Origin: Halobacterium zhouii
GTDB lineage: Archaea; Halobacteriota; Halobacteria; Halobacteriales; Halobacteriaceae
Reading direction: 5' to 3'
NCBI RefSeq assembly: GCF_021249405.1
Contig: NZ_CP089593.1
Coordinates: forward strand, 1,116,001-1,180,000
Length of the DNA stretch: 64,000 bases
The position numbers and the translations under genes are program-made. Shown here piece after piece: positions 52,952-59,900 of the stretch. Below the pieces are notes generated by a model. That model did no database searches, was not told where the DNA came from, and saw only the letters and a program-made list of their open reading frames with translations. Position 1 is the stretch's first letter; each line of letters begins with the position of its first letter.

Positions 52952-53632
52952 ATGCATTCGGCCATCTACGCCCGCGTTTCGACAGATGAGCAGTCATTAT
53001 CCCGGCAAAAAGAGGAGTGCTATGAGTACGCGACAGAACGCCTTGGGCTAGCGCCCTCTGAACTTGAGTTCTACGAGGACAAGGCGACTGGGACGAACAC
53101 CGAGCGAGAAGCATATCAGGAGTTGGTGACTGCAGTAGAAGGCGAGAATGTAGATACTGTGGTAGCCCTTGAGACGAGCCGGTTATCCCGAAGCGTTGGA
53201 GATCTCGCTACGACCGTCGAGCATCTATTAGAACAGGAGACAGCTCTGCATGTCGTGAATCGGAATATCGCCCTGGAACCAGGAGAAGAAACAGACCCAA
53301 TGCAGAAAGCGTTTCTGCAGCTCATGGGCGTCTTTGCCGAGATGGAAGCCTCAATGACGAGAGAGCGAATCAAGAGCGGGATACGGCAAGCCAAGGCAGA
53401 CGGAAAGAATGTGGGGAGGCCTCCCTATGGGTTCACGACTGGTGCTAAGTCTGGTGACTACGTTCCCGAGTATCCTGAGTTCGAGAAAGCGCAGGTAGCG
53501 ATTGAACGGTATGATGAGGGGGACAGTTTGCGCTCAGTAGCTCTTGATTTGGATATTCCAAGGACGACAGTACGACGAATCGTGAAGGATGAACAGAAAC
53601 GAATGATGTATGATTATGAATCGACCGCTTGA
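52952..53632 (+). CDS. Serine recombinase (resolvase/invertase type)
   Basis: A 226-residue serine recombinase. The N-terminus AIYARVSTDEQSLSRQKEEC has nucleophile Ser10, and LETSRLSRSVGDLATTVEHL carries the conserved Arg/Ser-rich motif. The E helix is AFLQLMGVFAEMEASMTRER. A short HTH tail (SLRSVALDLDIPRTTVRRIV) binds DNA. Size matches the small resolvase/invertase class. It may resolve dimers or invert a segment; no obvious res site was found. It stands upstream of the methyltransferase, whose gene runs the other way. Confidence 0.9.
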   Translation: MHSAIYARVSTDEQSLSRQKEECYEYATERLGLAPSELEFYEDKATGTNTEREAYQELVTAVEGENVDTVVALETSRLSRSVGDLATTVEHLLEQETALHVVNRNIALEPGEETDPMQKAFLQLMGVFAEMEASMTRERIKSGIRQAKADGKNVGRPPYGFTTGAKSGDYVPEYPEFEKAQVAIERYDEGDSLRSVALDLDIPRTTVRRIVKDEQKRMMYDYESTA

Positions 53633-53819
53633 ACCACCGATCTTATTCTGGCAGCTCATCGCCGTCTCGGAAGGACTGTTGGTTTACGAGTATACATAGG
53701 AAGGTTTCCCTCCGGTTCGTGGTTTCCTCGTAAGGTGCTCAATGAACAGTTGAGTTTCCGCAGAGACGGTCGAACGGATGCTCTCTATTCTATGTTTTTC
53801 AGGGAGTACGAAGATAATA

Positions 53820-55220
53820 CTATGCGGATTCGGGCTTAGTGAGAATCAGGATGTTCTCCTCAACATCGTCGTAATCTGCCGTCGTCGCTGCCATATTTCT
53901 CCATAGGCGGATTTCGGGTTCTTCAAAGCCAACTCGTTCTTCGGCAAGTTCACCAAGAATCTCTGCCGTCTCTACTTCGACCTGCCAGTAGCTACCAGAG
54001 TCACCTACGACATAGGCTGCCTTTCCACCAGAAGCGAGGAGGTCATACACCTGCTCAAAGTGGTGCTGCATCCCTGCGAAGTACTCCTCAATCACTCTCG
54101 GGTAGTATTTACCGAAACCGTGGGAGATATCTTCGTCAACGATGATTTGCTCCATCTCGGAAACGATAGCGTCTACTCGGTCGTTCTCTCGAATGTTGAC
54201 CTGCTCGCCTTCATCATCAGCAACATAGATGTTCTTGGTGTGACTGCGGATATTCGCCTTCTTGATTTTCTGCAGGTCCTTGTTGTCGTCAGCAGCTCGA
54301 AGCCAAATGAGTTCAAGGCGTTGGTTTCGGGTGTAGTCGTGTTCGGCGGGATAGGGCGGTGAAGTAATCAGGTAGTCTACTTCGCCCCCATGCTTGTCCG
54401 AGTTGAGTAGTTCCGACTCTTCTCGAAGTGTGTCGGCAAGTTGGCGGGCGTCGGCACGGATTATCTCAGTCTCACCAGGCTCAACCTCACCTGATTCAAC
54501 AGCTGCTTGGACGCTCTCAAGGTCTTCTTCTATCTCGGAGAGTTTGGTCTTGAAGATAGTGAATACATCTTTATCTCCTTCTTGTTTCGGGTCACGGGTG
54601 GCTTCAGGACCGAAACGGACATTGCCAACATCTTCTGGTGAAATCGCAATCATCGCTAACTTGAATAGATCCGTTACATTGTCGTTGGGTAACTCTTCGA
54701 TGTGATACCGCAGAACCTTCATCTTCTTGAGCGGCTTCTCGGAGAGCCACCCTTTCGGCGTCTTCTTTGGCTCCGAGAAGTCATACTTGCTCAGGTCTAT
54801 ACCCTGTCCGTTGGTCGAATCCCCGAACGAGTCGAGTGTGGTGTTCCCCTGCGAAGAAATCTCCTTGAAGATAGGCTGGATTATTGAGAGGAGTTCAGAG
54901 CGACGCTGACGGAACTCGTCAAGGTCTACTTCCCAATTCGTCTTCGCACGGCCACTCAGGACAGATGCAGGTGAAGTATCCGTCCCGATAGAGTCGATGC
55001 CGAGTTTCTTCGCTGAGAGGGTTGTTGTGCCTGTCCCGTTGAACGGGTCAATAAGGAGGTCGTCTTGGGTTATTTCAAATTCGTCAACAAGCCCTGTGAT
55101 GATGCGGTCGCTGTAAGCGTATACAAACCTGTACCAGTCGTGGATATCCATATCATCCAAACGGCCAATATTCGAAGTGTGTTTCAAGCTACTTGCCTCG
55201 TTGTCTTGTGTCGTATTCAT
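53820..55220 (-). CDS. DNA methyltransferase (SPPY-type), probable modification subunit
   Basis: A 466-residue amino-methyltransferase of DNA. SAM motif I DPFNGTGTTTLSAKKLG is at about residues 58-75, and catalytic motif IV YLITSPPYPAEHDY at 283-296. The order I, then long target-recognition stretch, then IV is like the alpha class, and the SPPY form hints at N4-cytosine or N6-adenine modification. It is divergent from the ArsR-like regulator and the PD-(D/E)XK protein across a 155-base promoter region, which is the layout of a restriction-modification system. Recognition sequence cannot be predicted. Confidence 0.85.
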   Translation of the reverse strand: MNTTQDNEASSLKHTSNIGRLDDMDIHDWYRFVYAYSDRIITGLVDEFEITQDDLLIDPFNGTGTTTLSAKKLGIDSIGTDTSPASVLSGRAKTNWEVDLDEFRQRRSELLSIIQPIFKEISSQGNTTLDSFGDSTNGQGIDLSKYDFSEPKKTPKGWLSEKPLKKMKVLRYHIEELPNDNVTDLFKLAMIAISPEDVGNVRFGPEATRDPKQEGDKDVFTIFKTKLSEIEEDLESVQAAVESGEVEPGETEIIRADARQLADTLREESELLNSDKHGGEVDYLITSPPYPAEHDYTRNQRLELIWLRAADDNKDLQKIKKANIRSHTKNIYVADDEGEQVNIRENDRVDAIVSEMEQIIVDEDISHGFGKYYPRVIEEYFAGMQHHFEQVYDLLASGGKAAYVVGDSGSYWQVEVETAEILGELAEERVGFEEPEIRLWRNMAATTADYDDVEENILILTKPESA

Positions 55221-55346
55221 TCTTTGGCGTTTAGTTTGTATTTGATGACTGCGGCCAGTGTATTCTCAAATCCTCGGGTCTAAACAAGACTGTCTTCGAA
55301 TCTAATCGCTTTATATCTTGCCATTTTCTCGACTCATCGCAAGATG

Positions 55347-55356
55347 TTTTATATAC
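55347..55356 (+). promoter_or_regulatory. TATA box of the regulator in the divergent R-M spacer
   Basis: TTTTATATAC lies 20-29 bases before the ATG at 55376, a leaderless promoter. The opposite strand carries only a weak TATA-like CAAATACAAAC near 55233-55243 for the methyltransferase. Confidence 0.55.
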
Positions 55357-55375
55357 GGCCTCTGGATTCTGGACT

Positions 55376-55726
55376 ATGAACGACGACATCGAGGCAGTGG
55401 ATTTCAAACAGCAAGCGAAGGTATTCAGAGCGCTTCGGTCGGAGGTACGGCTGAAACTGTTGAAGGAGGTGAGTGAGCGGCAGCCTGTATCAGCACCTGA
55501 AATGAAAGACGAGTTCGATGTGACGAAAGAGAGTATCAAGAAGAATCTGAATCAACTGGAAGAAGCGGGATTGCTCAAATCTTCACGAGAGAGAGGACCA
55601 GGAAACCGACCACGGGACGAATTCGTTCTCGCCTACAAGGAAGATGGTGTGATGGTGCAACTCGATATTGTACCCGATGATTACAACTTCTATCTTGGCG
55701 AGTCGGATGTAGCATCTCAATTCTGA
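55376..55726 (+). CDS. ArsR-like winged-helix regulator, candidate R-M controller
   Basis: A 116-residue protein. The winged helix is VFRALRSEVRLKLLKEVSER, QPVSAPEMKDEFDVTKESIK and LNQLEEAGLLKSSR, followed by a basic wing (ERGPGNRPRDEFVLAYKEDG). No Cys metal site is present, so it is not a metal sensor. It lies between the methyltransferase (divergent) and the nuclease (116 bases downstream). In classical R-M systems an Xre-type C protein occupies this place; here an ArsR-type would do the job. That role is inferred. Confidence 0.78.
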   Translation: MNDDIEAVDFKQQAKVFRALRSEVRLKLLKEVSERQPVSAPEMKDEFDVTKESIKKNLNQLEEAGLLKSSRERGPGNRPRDEFVLAYKEDGVMVQLDIVPDDYNFYLGESDVASQF

Positions 55727-55841
55727 ATCATATTTTTCGTTCGAGACGCGACTATCTTCGAAGACTTAGGGCGGATAACTAAGAATATATGTCGTCTATG
55801 GGATACTTTTAGCTCCCCACCATGTCAAGTCCTACTCGCAG

Positions 55842-56603
55842 ATGGCAAAATACGAACCCGTCATCAAGTGGGTATTCAGGAAGCAGGCTGAAGAGTACGG
55901 TACAGAAGAAGAGATTCCGTTCCATCGGGACCATATCGATGAGGCGATGGAGGCATTGGATATCTCTGTCGGCAATCCGCCAGATATTCCGTATGCATAC
56001 CGCTCCCGTCGCCCGCTCCCTGATGAAATCTCGGAGTACGGATACACGGCGGTAATCATCGACGATAAGCGAGAAGGTGAAGACCCGACGTACATGTTCA
56101 CGAAGACGGAACAGCTGATCCCTGTTCCCGAGGTTGTGGACGAGACGCACCAAACGAGTACCGCTGTTCTCCCCGAAGCTGTTCGCCAGTACATCGGCAA
56201 GGATGAACAAGGCGCGTTGACGCAGGTACGGTACGCTGGACTGCTGGACGACTTCACGGGATACGAGGCATTCCACCTGCAATCGCATATGCGGATGCGT
56301 GTCCGTGGCCGTGAAGCCGAACTGGACGACCTGTATGTCGGTGTCGATGACGATGGAAACCATCACGCCTTGGCGGTGGAAGCCAAAGGAGAGGGTGAAA
56401 CGCTGAACAGGAACCAGTTGATTCGGAACACTCGTGGCATCGAGGAGAAGAGTAACTACCCTGACTCCGTGCGGACGCTGGCGGTCAAGCTGGACGAGGA
56501 CGGGTACTTCTACCTCTTCGAGTTCGATGTATTCCAAGACAACGTGGGCGACGATAAGGTAGAGACGGATAGAGTCTGGAAGTACGAGTTCGAATCGGAG
56601 TGA
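55842..56603 (+). CDS. Probable restriction endonuclease with PD-(D/E)XK motif
   Basis: A 253-residue protein. Residues 1-90 form a small winged-helix-like domain (KYEPVIKWVFRKQAEEYGTE, then PPDIPYAYRSRRPLPDEISE). Residues 100-250 look like a nuclease core, with Asp162/Asp163 in AELDDLYVGVD and Glu180-Ala-Lys182 in ALAVEAKGEGETLNRNQL, the D-x(n)-ExK pattern. The N-terminal domain is repeated as a free-standing gene just downstream. ATG 55842 is placed after a TATA-like TACTTTTAG at about 30 bases. Pairing with the DNA methyltransferase argues for restriction. Confidence 0.75.
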   Translation: MAKYEPVIKWVFRKQAEEYGTEEEIPFHRDHIDEAMEALDISVGNPPDIPYAYRSRRPLPDEISEYGYTAVIIDDKREGEDPTYMFTKTEQLIPVPEVVDETHQTSTAVLPEAVRQYIGKDEQGALTQVRYAGLLDDFTGYEAFHLQSHMRMRVRGREAELDDLYVGVDDDGNHHALAVEAKGEGETLNRNQLIRNTRGIEEKSNYPDSVRTLAVKLDEDGYFYLFEFDVFQDNVGDDKVETDRVWKYEFESE

Positions 56604-56608
56604 CCACG

Positions 56609-56875
56609 ATGAACAAGTACGAAACCGTCATCGTGCGTGTGTTCGAAGACGTAGCGGAAGCGAACGGTGTCCATCGAGAGCTGACCTTCACTCGGGTTGA
56701 CCTCGAACAAGCGATGGGCGAAACGGGTATAGAAGTTCGCTGTCCATCTGATATCTTGTATGCGTTCCGCGCGAGAAGGGACCTCCCAGTGACAATCGCT
56801 AGACACGGATTCAAGGGCATCGAGGTCGCCGAGAACGATTACGGACAAGAAGCCGTCTACAAGTTCGCACGGTAA
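56609..56875 (+). CDS. Free-standing paralogue of the nuclease N-terminal domain
   Basis: An 88-residue protein beginning MNKYETVIVRVFEDVAEANG. It aligns over its whole length with residues 1-88 of the preceding nuclease (MAKYEPVIKWVFRKQAEE): KYE.VI..VF, SDILYAFRARRDLP against PDIPYAYRSRRPLP, and VYKFAR against TYMFTK. It has no ExK motif. A GTG at 56600 overlapping the nuclease stop (GTGA) is an alternative start; homology favours ATG 56609. It may occupy the nuclease's DNA site or dimer interface as a brake, or be a specificity helper. Confidence 0.72.
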   Translation: MNKYETVIVRVFEDVAEANGVHRELTFTRVDLEQAMGETGIEVRCPSDILYAFRARRDLPVTIARHGFKGIEVAENDYGQEAVYKFAR

Positions 56876-57322
56876 CTAAGCAGATCTGCTGAACGGTTGT
56901 TTCACTCGGATACCTCTAAAAGAAATAGTTATAGCAGTCCCAGTCTAGGTGATAGCACTAGTCTTTCTAACGGCCTTTTCGCAGAACCCACTACTACTAT
57001 ACCCCCGAAGCCATTCCATCTGCCGAACCACATTTGGCTTGGATAGGGCTAAGGCCAACCCCGGATATAGAACTGGTTAGGTGAGTGATAGGGCGAATTG
57101 AGGCCTATAATTATGGGGATGTTGTGGCCTTACACTGCCGAATTTGGTCAAATTTCGAGATGGGCAGATATGCGCTCTAATTGAGTCTATGAGCTACAAA
57201 TTTGGCCGGATCTAACTCATGCACGTCGAACAGATTCATAGCTATGTCCCAGTGATGAAAACCAGAATGGTGAGATAAGTTCCAATGGGGTTTGTTCACG
57301 CAACCCCTACCGTTCGCGTGAT
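56876..57322. other. A+T-rich spacer after the R-M module
   Basis: 447 bases of A+T-rich sequence with several near-complementary short runs but no supported gene. Contains no tRNA and no recognisable terminator. Confidence 0.45.
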
Positions 57323-57664
57323 CTATTCGTCGTTGTAGGCTTCCCAGTCGTCCGCGTCGAGGTCTAACCACTCCATCATACCCGTAGCATCACCGTCAAA
57401 GAGCACGTCGGCAATGAGGGGCGTTAGTTGGGCGTAGAGTTCGTTCACGTCCTCGACACCCTCACGGATACTGCCACCGCGTCGAACCAGGTTGTACGCT
57501 TCTTGGGCCGCGTCTGAGCCGTCGCTTTGGAATTCGATGTACGTCGTACTGCCATCCGCGCTGCCGTCGTTGGCTTTGAGGTCTTGAATACTCATTTCGG
57601 TCACGCTCGCATTCTTGCGAGCAGAGCACTCCTCGAAGGCGATTGTAATATAGTTCTGTCTCAT
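57323..57664 (-). CDS. Element-borne acidic protein, unknown
   Basis: A 113-residue acidic protein from ATG 57664 (MRQNYITIAFEECSARKNAS); ATG 57679 would add five residues and a downstream MSIQDLKAND is possible. Residues 60-100 are helical (AAQEAYNLVRRGGSIREGVE). The C-terminus is Trp/Asp-rich (WLDLDADDWEAYNDE). No domain recognised. Reverse strand relative to neighbours. Confidence 0.55.
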   Translation of the reverse strand: MRQNYITIAFEECSARKNASVTEMSIQDLKANDGSADGSTTYIEFQSDGSDAAQEAYNLVRRGGSIREGVEDVNELYAQLTPLIADVLFDGDATGMMEWLDLDADDWEAYNDE

Positions 57665-58010
57665 TCTCGTGAGAAGCAACCTGTGAGCTAAACCACCTCG
57701 ACAATCCCAATATCCGGTATATCGTGGCGAGACGGCCTAGTAATGGGATTCACGAGTTCTAGATTGATACGATGGTGGTCGGAGGGGAGTCACGGTCTCG
57801 ATAATCGAGAGTTCATATTCAGATATCTGACTTCGCCTCAGGCTAGTGAGCTAGACGGAATTCAACTAGTACGTATTTCTAGAGTATCCGTATTTCTGGA
57901 GATGAGTATTACGCAAATCATCGTCTAGGCGTCTGTGGATCCCTGCAACCACTATAGGGAAAATATCAGACGAATTATATTTATGTGGTGGGGGACTACT
58001 ACCCCCTGTA
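57665..58010. other. A+T-rich spacer with promoter and hairpin before the right-end genes
   Basis: No gene is supported; a 61-codon plus frame at 57743-57928 lacks a promoter and a domain. At the right side a TATA-like GAATTATATTTA (57972-57983) and the hairpin GGGGG-ACTACTA-CCCCC (57990-58006) precede the ATG at 58011 directly. Confidence 0.5.
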
Positions 58011-58490
58011 ATGGCGAACAATCAAGAATCGCCTGACGGAGAATCGAGTACTGAGTGGAATGATGCTGCATCAAACAGCGACAGTGACACTCCCTCAGAT
58101 GAGACCGAACCTGTCGAGGCGGAAGTTGTCGAAGATACAACGGAAGTGCTCGAACACAATCCAGATCTGACCCCAGAGGTCGAGGCACTATCAACGTTCA
58201 GCGAAGAGGAGGGCCCGCTGAGCTTCCGAATAATCCCGGTGATAGAAGACTCACAGACCGACTGGCGGCTCGTTACCTACCTTGACGGGACGCAAGGCCC
58301 AGTGTACCAGAGTCGAGACGGACTCACTGACGAGGCACGAGAACAGTTTGGAGTCAGCACCCGCCTTCAGGAGCGTATCAATGCTGCACTGCAGTACGCG
58401 CGGGAGAACCTGGAAATCCCTGCCTCCCTCGGTAACCAGACGAGAGCGAAGAAATCACTCCATGAACTCGAACTACTGATGGAGGACTAG
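58011..58490 (+). CDS. Element protein with acidic tail-like N-terminus, unknown
   Basis: A 159-residue protein. Residues 1-55 are disordered and very acidic (ESSTEWNDAASNSDSDTPSD). From about 60 an alpha/beta domain follows (LSFRIIPVIEDSQTDWRLVT), then a helical C-terminus (LQERINAALQYARENLEIPA). It starts at a strong TATA box and a hairpin lies in the short leader. It and the next gene are one base apart, so cotranslated. Confidence 0.62.
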   Translation: MANNQESPDGESSTEWNDAASNSDSDTPSDETEPVEAEVVEDTTEVLEHNPDLTPEVEALSTFSEEEGPLSFRIIPVIEDSQTDWRLVTYLDGTQGPVYQSRDGLTDEAREQFGVSTRLQERINAALQYARENLEIPASLGNQTRAKKSLHELELLMED

Positions 58491-58491
58491 A

Positions 58492-58743
58492 ATGCCGGAC
58501 ACCGAGCAACTCCACGACACCATCGGTCGCTACGACTCCTTTGCGGAACTACTGGAGTCCGCAGACGATGAACAACACGCCCACGAACTGCTGTCGGCAG
58601 TCGAGGGCGTAGGAGTCCGAATTCAGGAAGTCATCGATACCGAGAACGACGAGCTTGCAGCCCTCGAAATCGGCTGGCTCCGACTTATCTGGGAGGTCCA
58701 TCACGAGGAGGAGACACTCGAGACACTCAGCACTGACGACTAA
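58492..58743 (+). CDS. Small helical element protein, unknown
   Basis: An 83-residue, wholly helical, acidic protein (HDTIGRYDSFAELLESADDE, then VGVRIQEVIDTENDELAALE). One Trp pair in IGWLRLIWEVHHEEE. ATG 58492 is one base after the previous stop. No Cys and no basic patch, so DNA binding is unlikely; a partner role with the neighbours is more plausible. Confidence 0.58.
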   Translation: MPDTEQLHDTIGRYDSFAELLESADDEQHAHELLSAVEGVGVRIQEVIDTENDELAALEIGWLRLIWEVHHEEETLETLSTDD

Positions 58744-58890
58744 CCAACACTACTCCACAAGAAGTGGGTCAAAGGGACCCTTGCCATTCCTTCCTTGGCC
58801 CTACCCCGGCAAAAAGGTTCGTATCGATATACGAATCAGGTTGCTCGCGCCTGCTTGTGGAGCTAACACAGGGATGGCTCCGAGACACAA

Positions 58891-59646
58891 ATGCCACAGA
58901 CAGACGAGATTTCATTCACAATTGGCGACAAGACACACGAGATAATCCGGTATGAGGTCGTTGACCAGGCAGACAAATACGACTCCGTTTCAGCGTTTTA
59001 CCGGCGCTCGATAGCGGGCAACGTGAAACAGCTCCATCAGTTTGCAGCAGGCGGACGACAGGCAAGGCAGTTGATTGAACTGCTTACGGTAATCCGAGGA
59101 ATCAATGAGCGTATCCCCGAAGATGAGGCGAGGGCAGCCCTGGTGGATGAAGACCTTTCAGGCGCTCGTCCACGCGTTGAATTGTCGCCTGAGCATCTTG
59201 AGATACTGGATCGCCTGACTTCCGAAACAGGCCTCAGTCGCTCAGAAATCATCCGGCGGTGTCTCTTCCGGCAACTACACCGCCTTGGGCAGCGGTCAGG
59301 CCTGCTCTCTGGATGGCGTGAAAAGCGAATCACACGGACTTGGGAGGAGGTAAGAACAGGGTTGCATCGGCCACGGGTGCAGTGCCATGACATTCTCCGG
59401 AGGCGGTTTGTCGATGAGTACGAGCAGACGCTCCGAAACATAGAGCAAGACCCTGGTCCCTTCGAGGCGTTTGCAGAGGAATATACCTCCAACTTCTACG
59501 GCACTGACGGCTACCAAGAACTAGAGCAGCGAGGGTCTGAGCCACTCAGCTACGTCGAGAACACCATTGAAGAGCAGACTGACTACTCTATCAGATCTGG
59601 TTCTGAAAAAGACGGATTCTTGGCGGACCTGCTTGAGGAAGCCTAA
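58891..59646 (+). CDS. Ribbon-helix-helix-like regulator of the element's right end
   Basis: A 251-residue protein. It starts MPQTDEISFTIGDKTHEIIR. Near residue 97-125 lies an RHH-like unit, VELSPEHLEILDRLTSETGL then SRSEIIRRCLFRQLHRLG. The region about 130-180 is basic and the C-terminus acidic. The gene sits 150 bases after the two-gene unit and less than 50 bases before the palindrome CGTTGTATATACAACG. A parallel with the RHH of the integrase operon suggests both ends of the element carry a DNA-binding regulator. Confidence 0.65.
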   Translation: MPQTDEISFTIGDKTHEIIRYEVVDQADKYDSVSAFYRRSIAGNVKQLHQFAAGGRQARQLIELLTVIRGINERIPEDEARAALVDEDLSGARPRVELSPEHLEILDRLTSETGLSRSEIIRRCLFRQLHRLGQRSGLLSGWREKRITRTWEEVRTGLHRPRVQCHDILRRRFVDEYEQTLRNIEQDPGPFEAFAEEYTSNFYGTDGYQELEQRGSEPLSYVENTIEEQTDYSIRSGSEKDGFLADLLEEA

Positions 59647-59693
59647 TCCCGAAATACCCTACGACCACGTATTATTGTATTAGCGTGAATTGG

Positions 59694-59709
59694 CGTTGTA
59701 TATACAACG
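59694..59709. repeat. 16-base perfect palindrome at the element's right end
   Basis: CGTTGTATATACAACG is a perfect palindrome 19 bases inside the right direct repeat. Its ATACAACG half is the complement of CGTTGTAT in the palindrome at 49466-49479 near the left end. Shared half-sites at both ends fit arm-binding sites for the integrase or the RHH protein. Confidence 0.55.
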
Positions 59710-59727
59710 TCTATCAAATTCTTTTGT

Positions 59728-59738
59728 AATCTTCGATT
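59728..59738 (+). repeat. Right end direct repeat (candidate att site)
   Basis: AATCTTCGATT, identical to 49429-49439 and internally symmetrical (AATC-TTC-GATT). After it the sequence again becomes GC-rich, and a hairpin GAAAGAC-N11-GTCTTTC stands at 59751-59775, as in core spacers. Confidence 0.5.
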
Positions 59739-59900
59739 TTCGAGCACCTCGAAAGACGAGCGTAGCGAGTCTTTCGGTGGTGCAGCCACCCGGGGCTTTC
59801 GGGGTACTCTCAATGCTGAGCTCTACCAATCCCTCTTATCGGAACACTGCCAACACCGCCGTCGGAGGGGTTTTTACCCCCAACGCGTCTACCCGGCTGT

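Larger units (their letters stand above)
49440..59727. mobile_element. Probable integrated element of about 10.3 kb with integrase and restriction-modification genes
   Basis: Between the two copies of an 11-base direct repeat lie A+T-richer genes of a type unlike the surroundings. They include a ribbon-helix-helix protein and tyrosine integrase at the left end, a serine recombinase, a probable restriction-modification module, a large membrane-anchored protein and a right-end set with another ribbon-helix-helix. The left edge is followed within 60 bases by the integrase operon. Related palindromes (49466-49479 and 59694-59709) flank both ends internally. No replication, capsid or conjugation gene is recognised, so it may be a satellite-like or degenerate element. 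Boundaries are inferred from the repeat and composition. Confidence 0.65.

Noticed and set aside
52952..53632. Resolvase considered as part of an insertion sequence of the IS200/IS605-IS607 type
   Set aside because: No TnpB-like gene follows it; the neighbour is a DNA methyltransferase in the opposite direction.
57743..57928. 61-codon plus-strand frame in the element
   Set aside because: No promoter, odd composition and no domain; kept as non-coding spacer.
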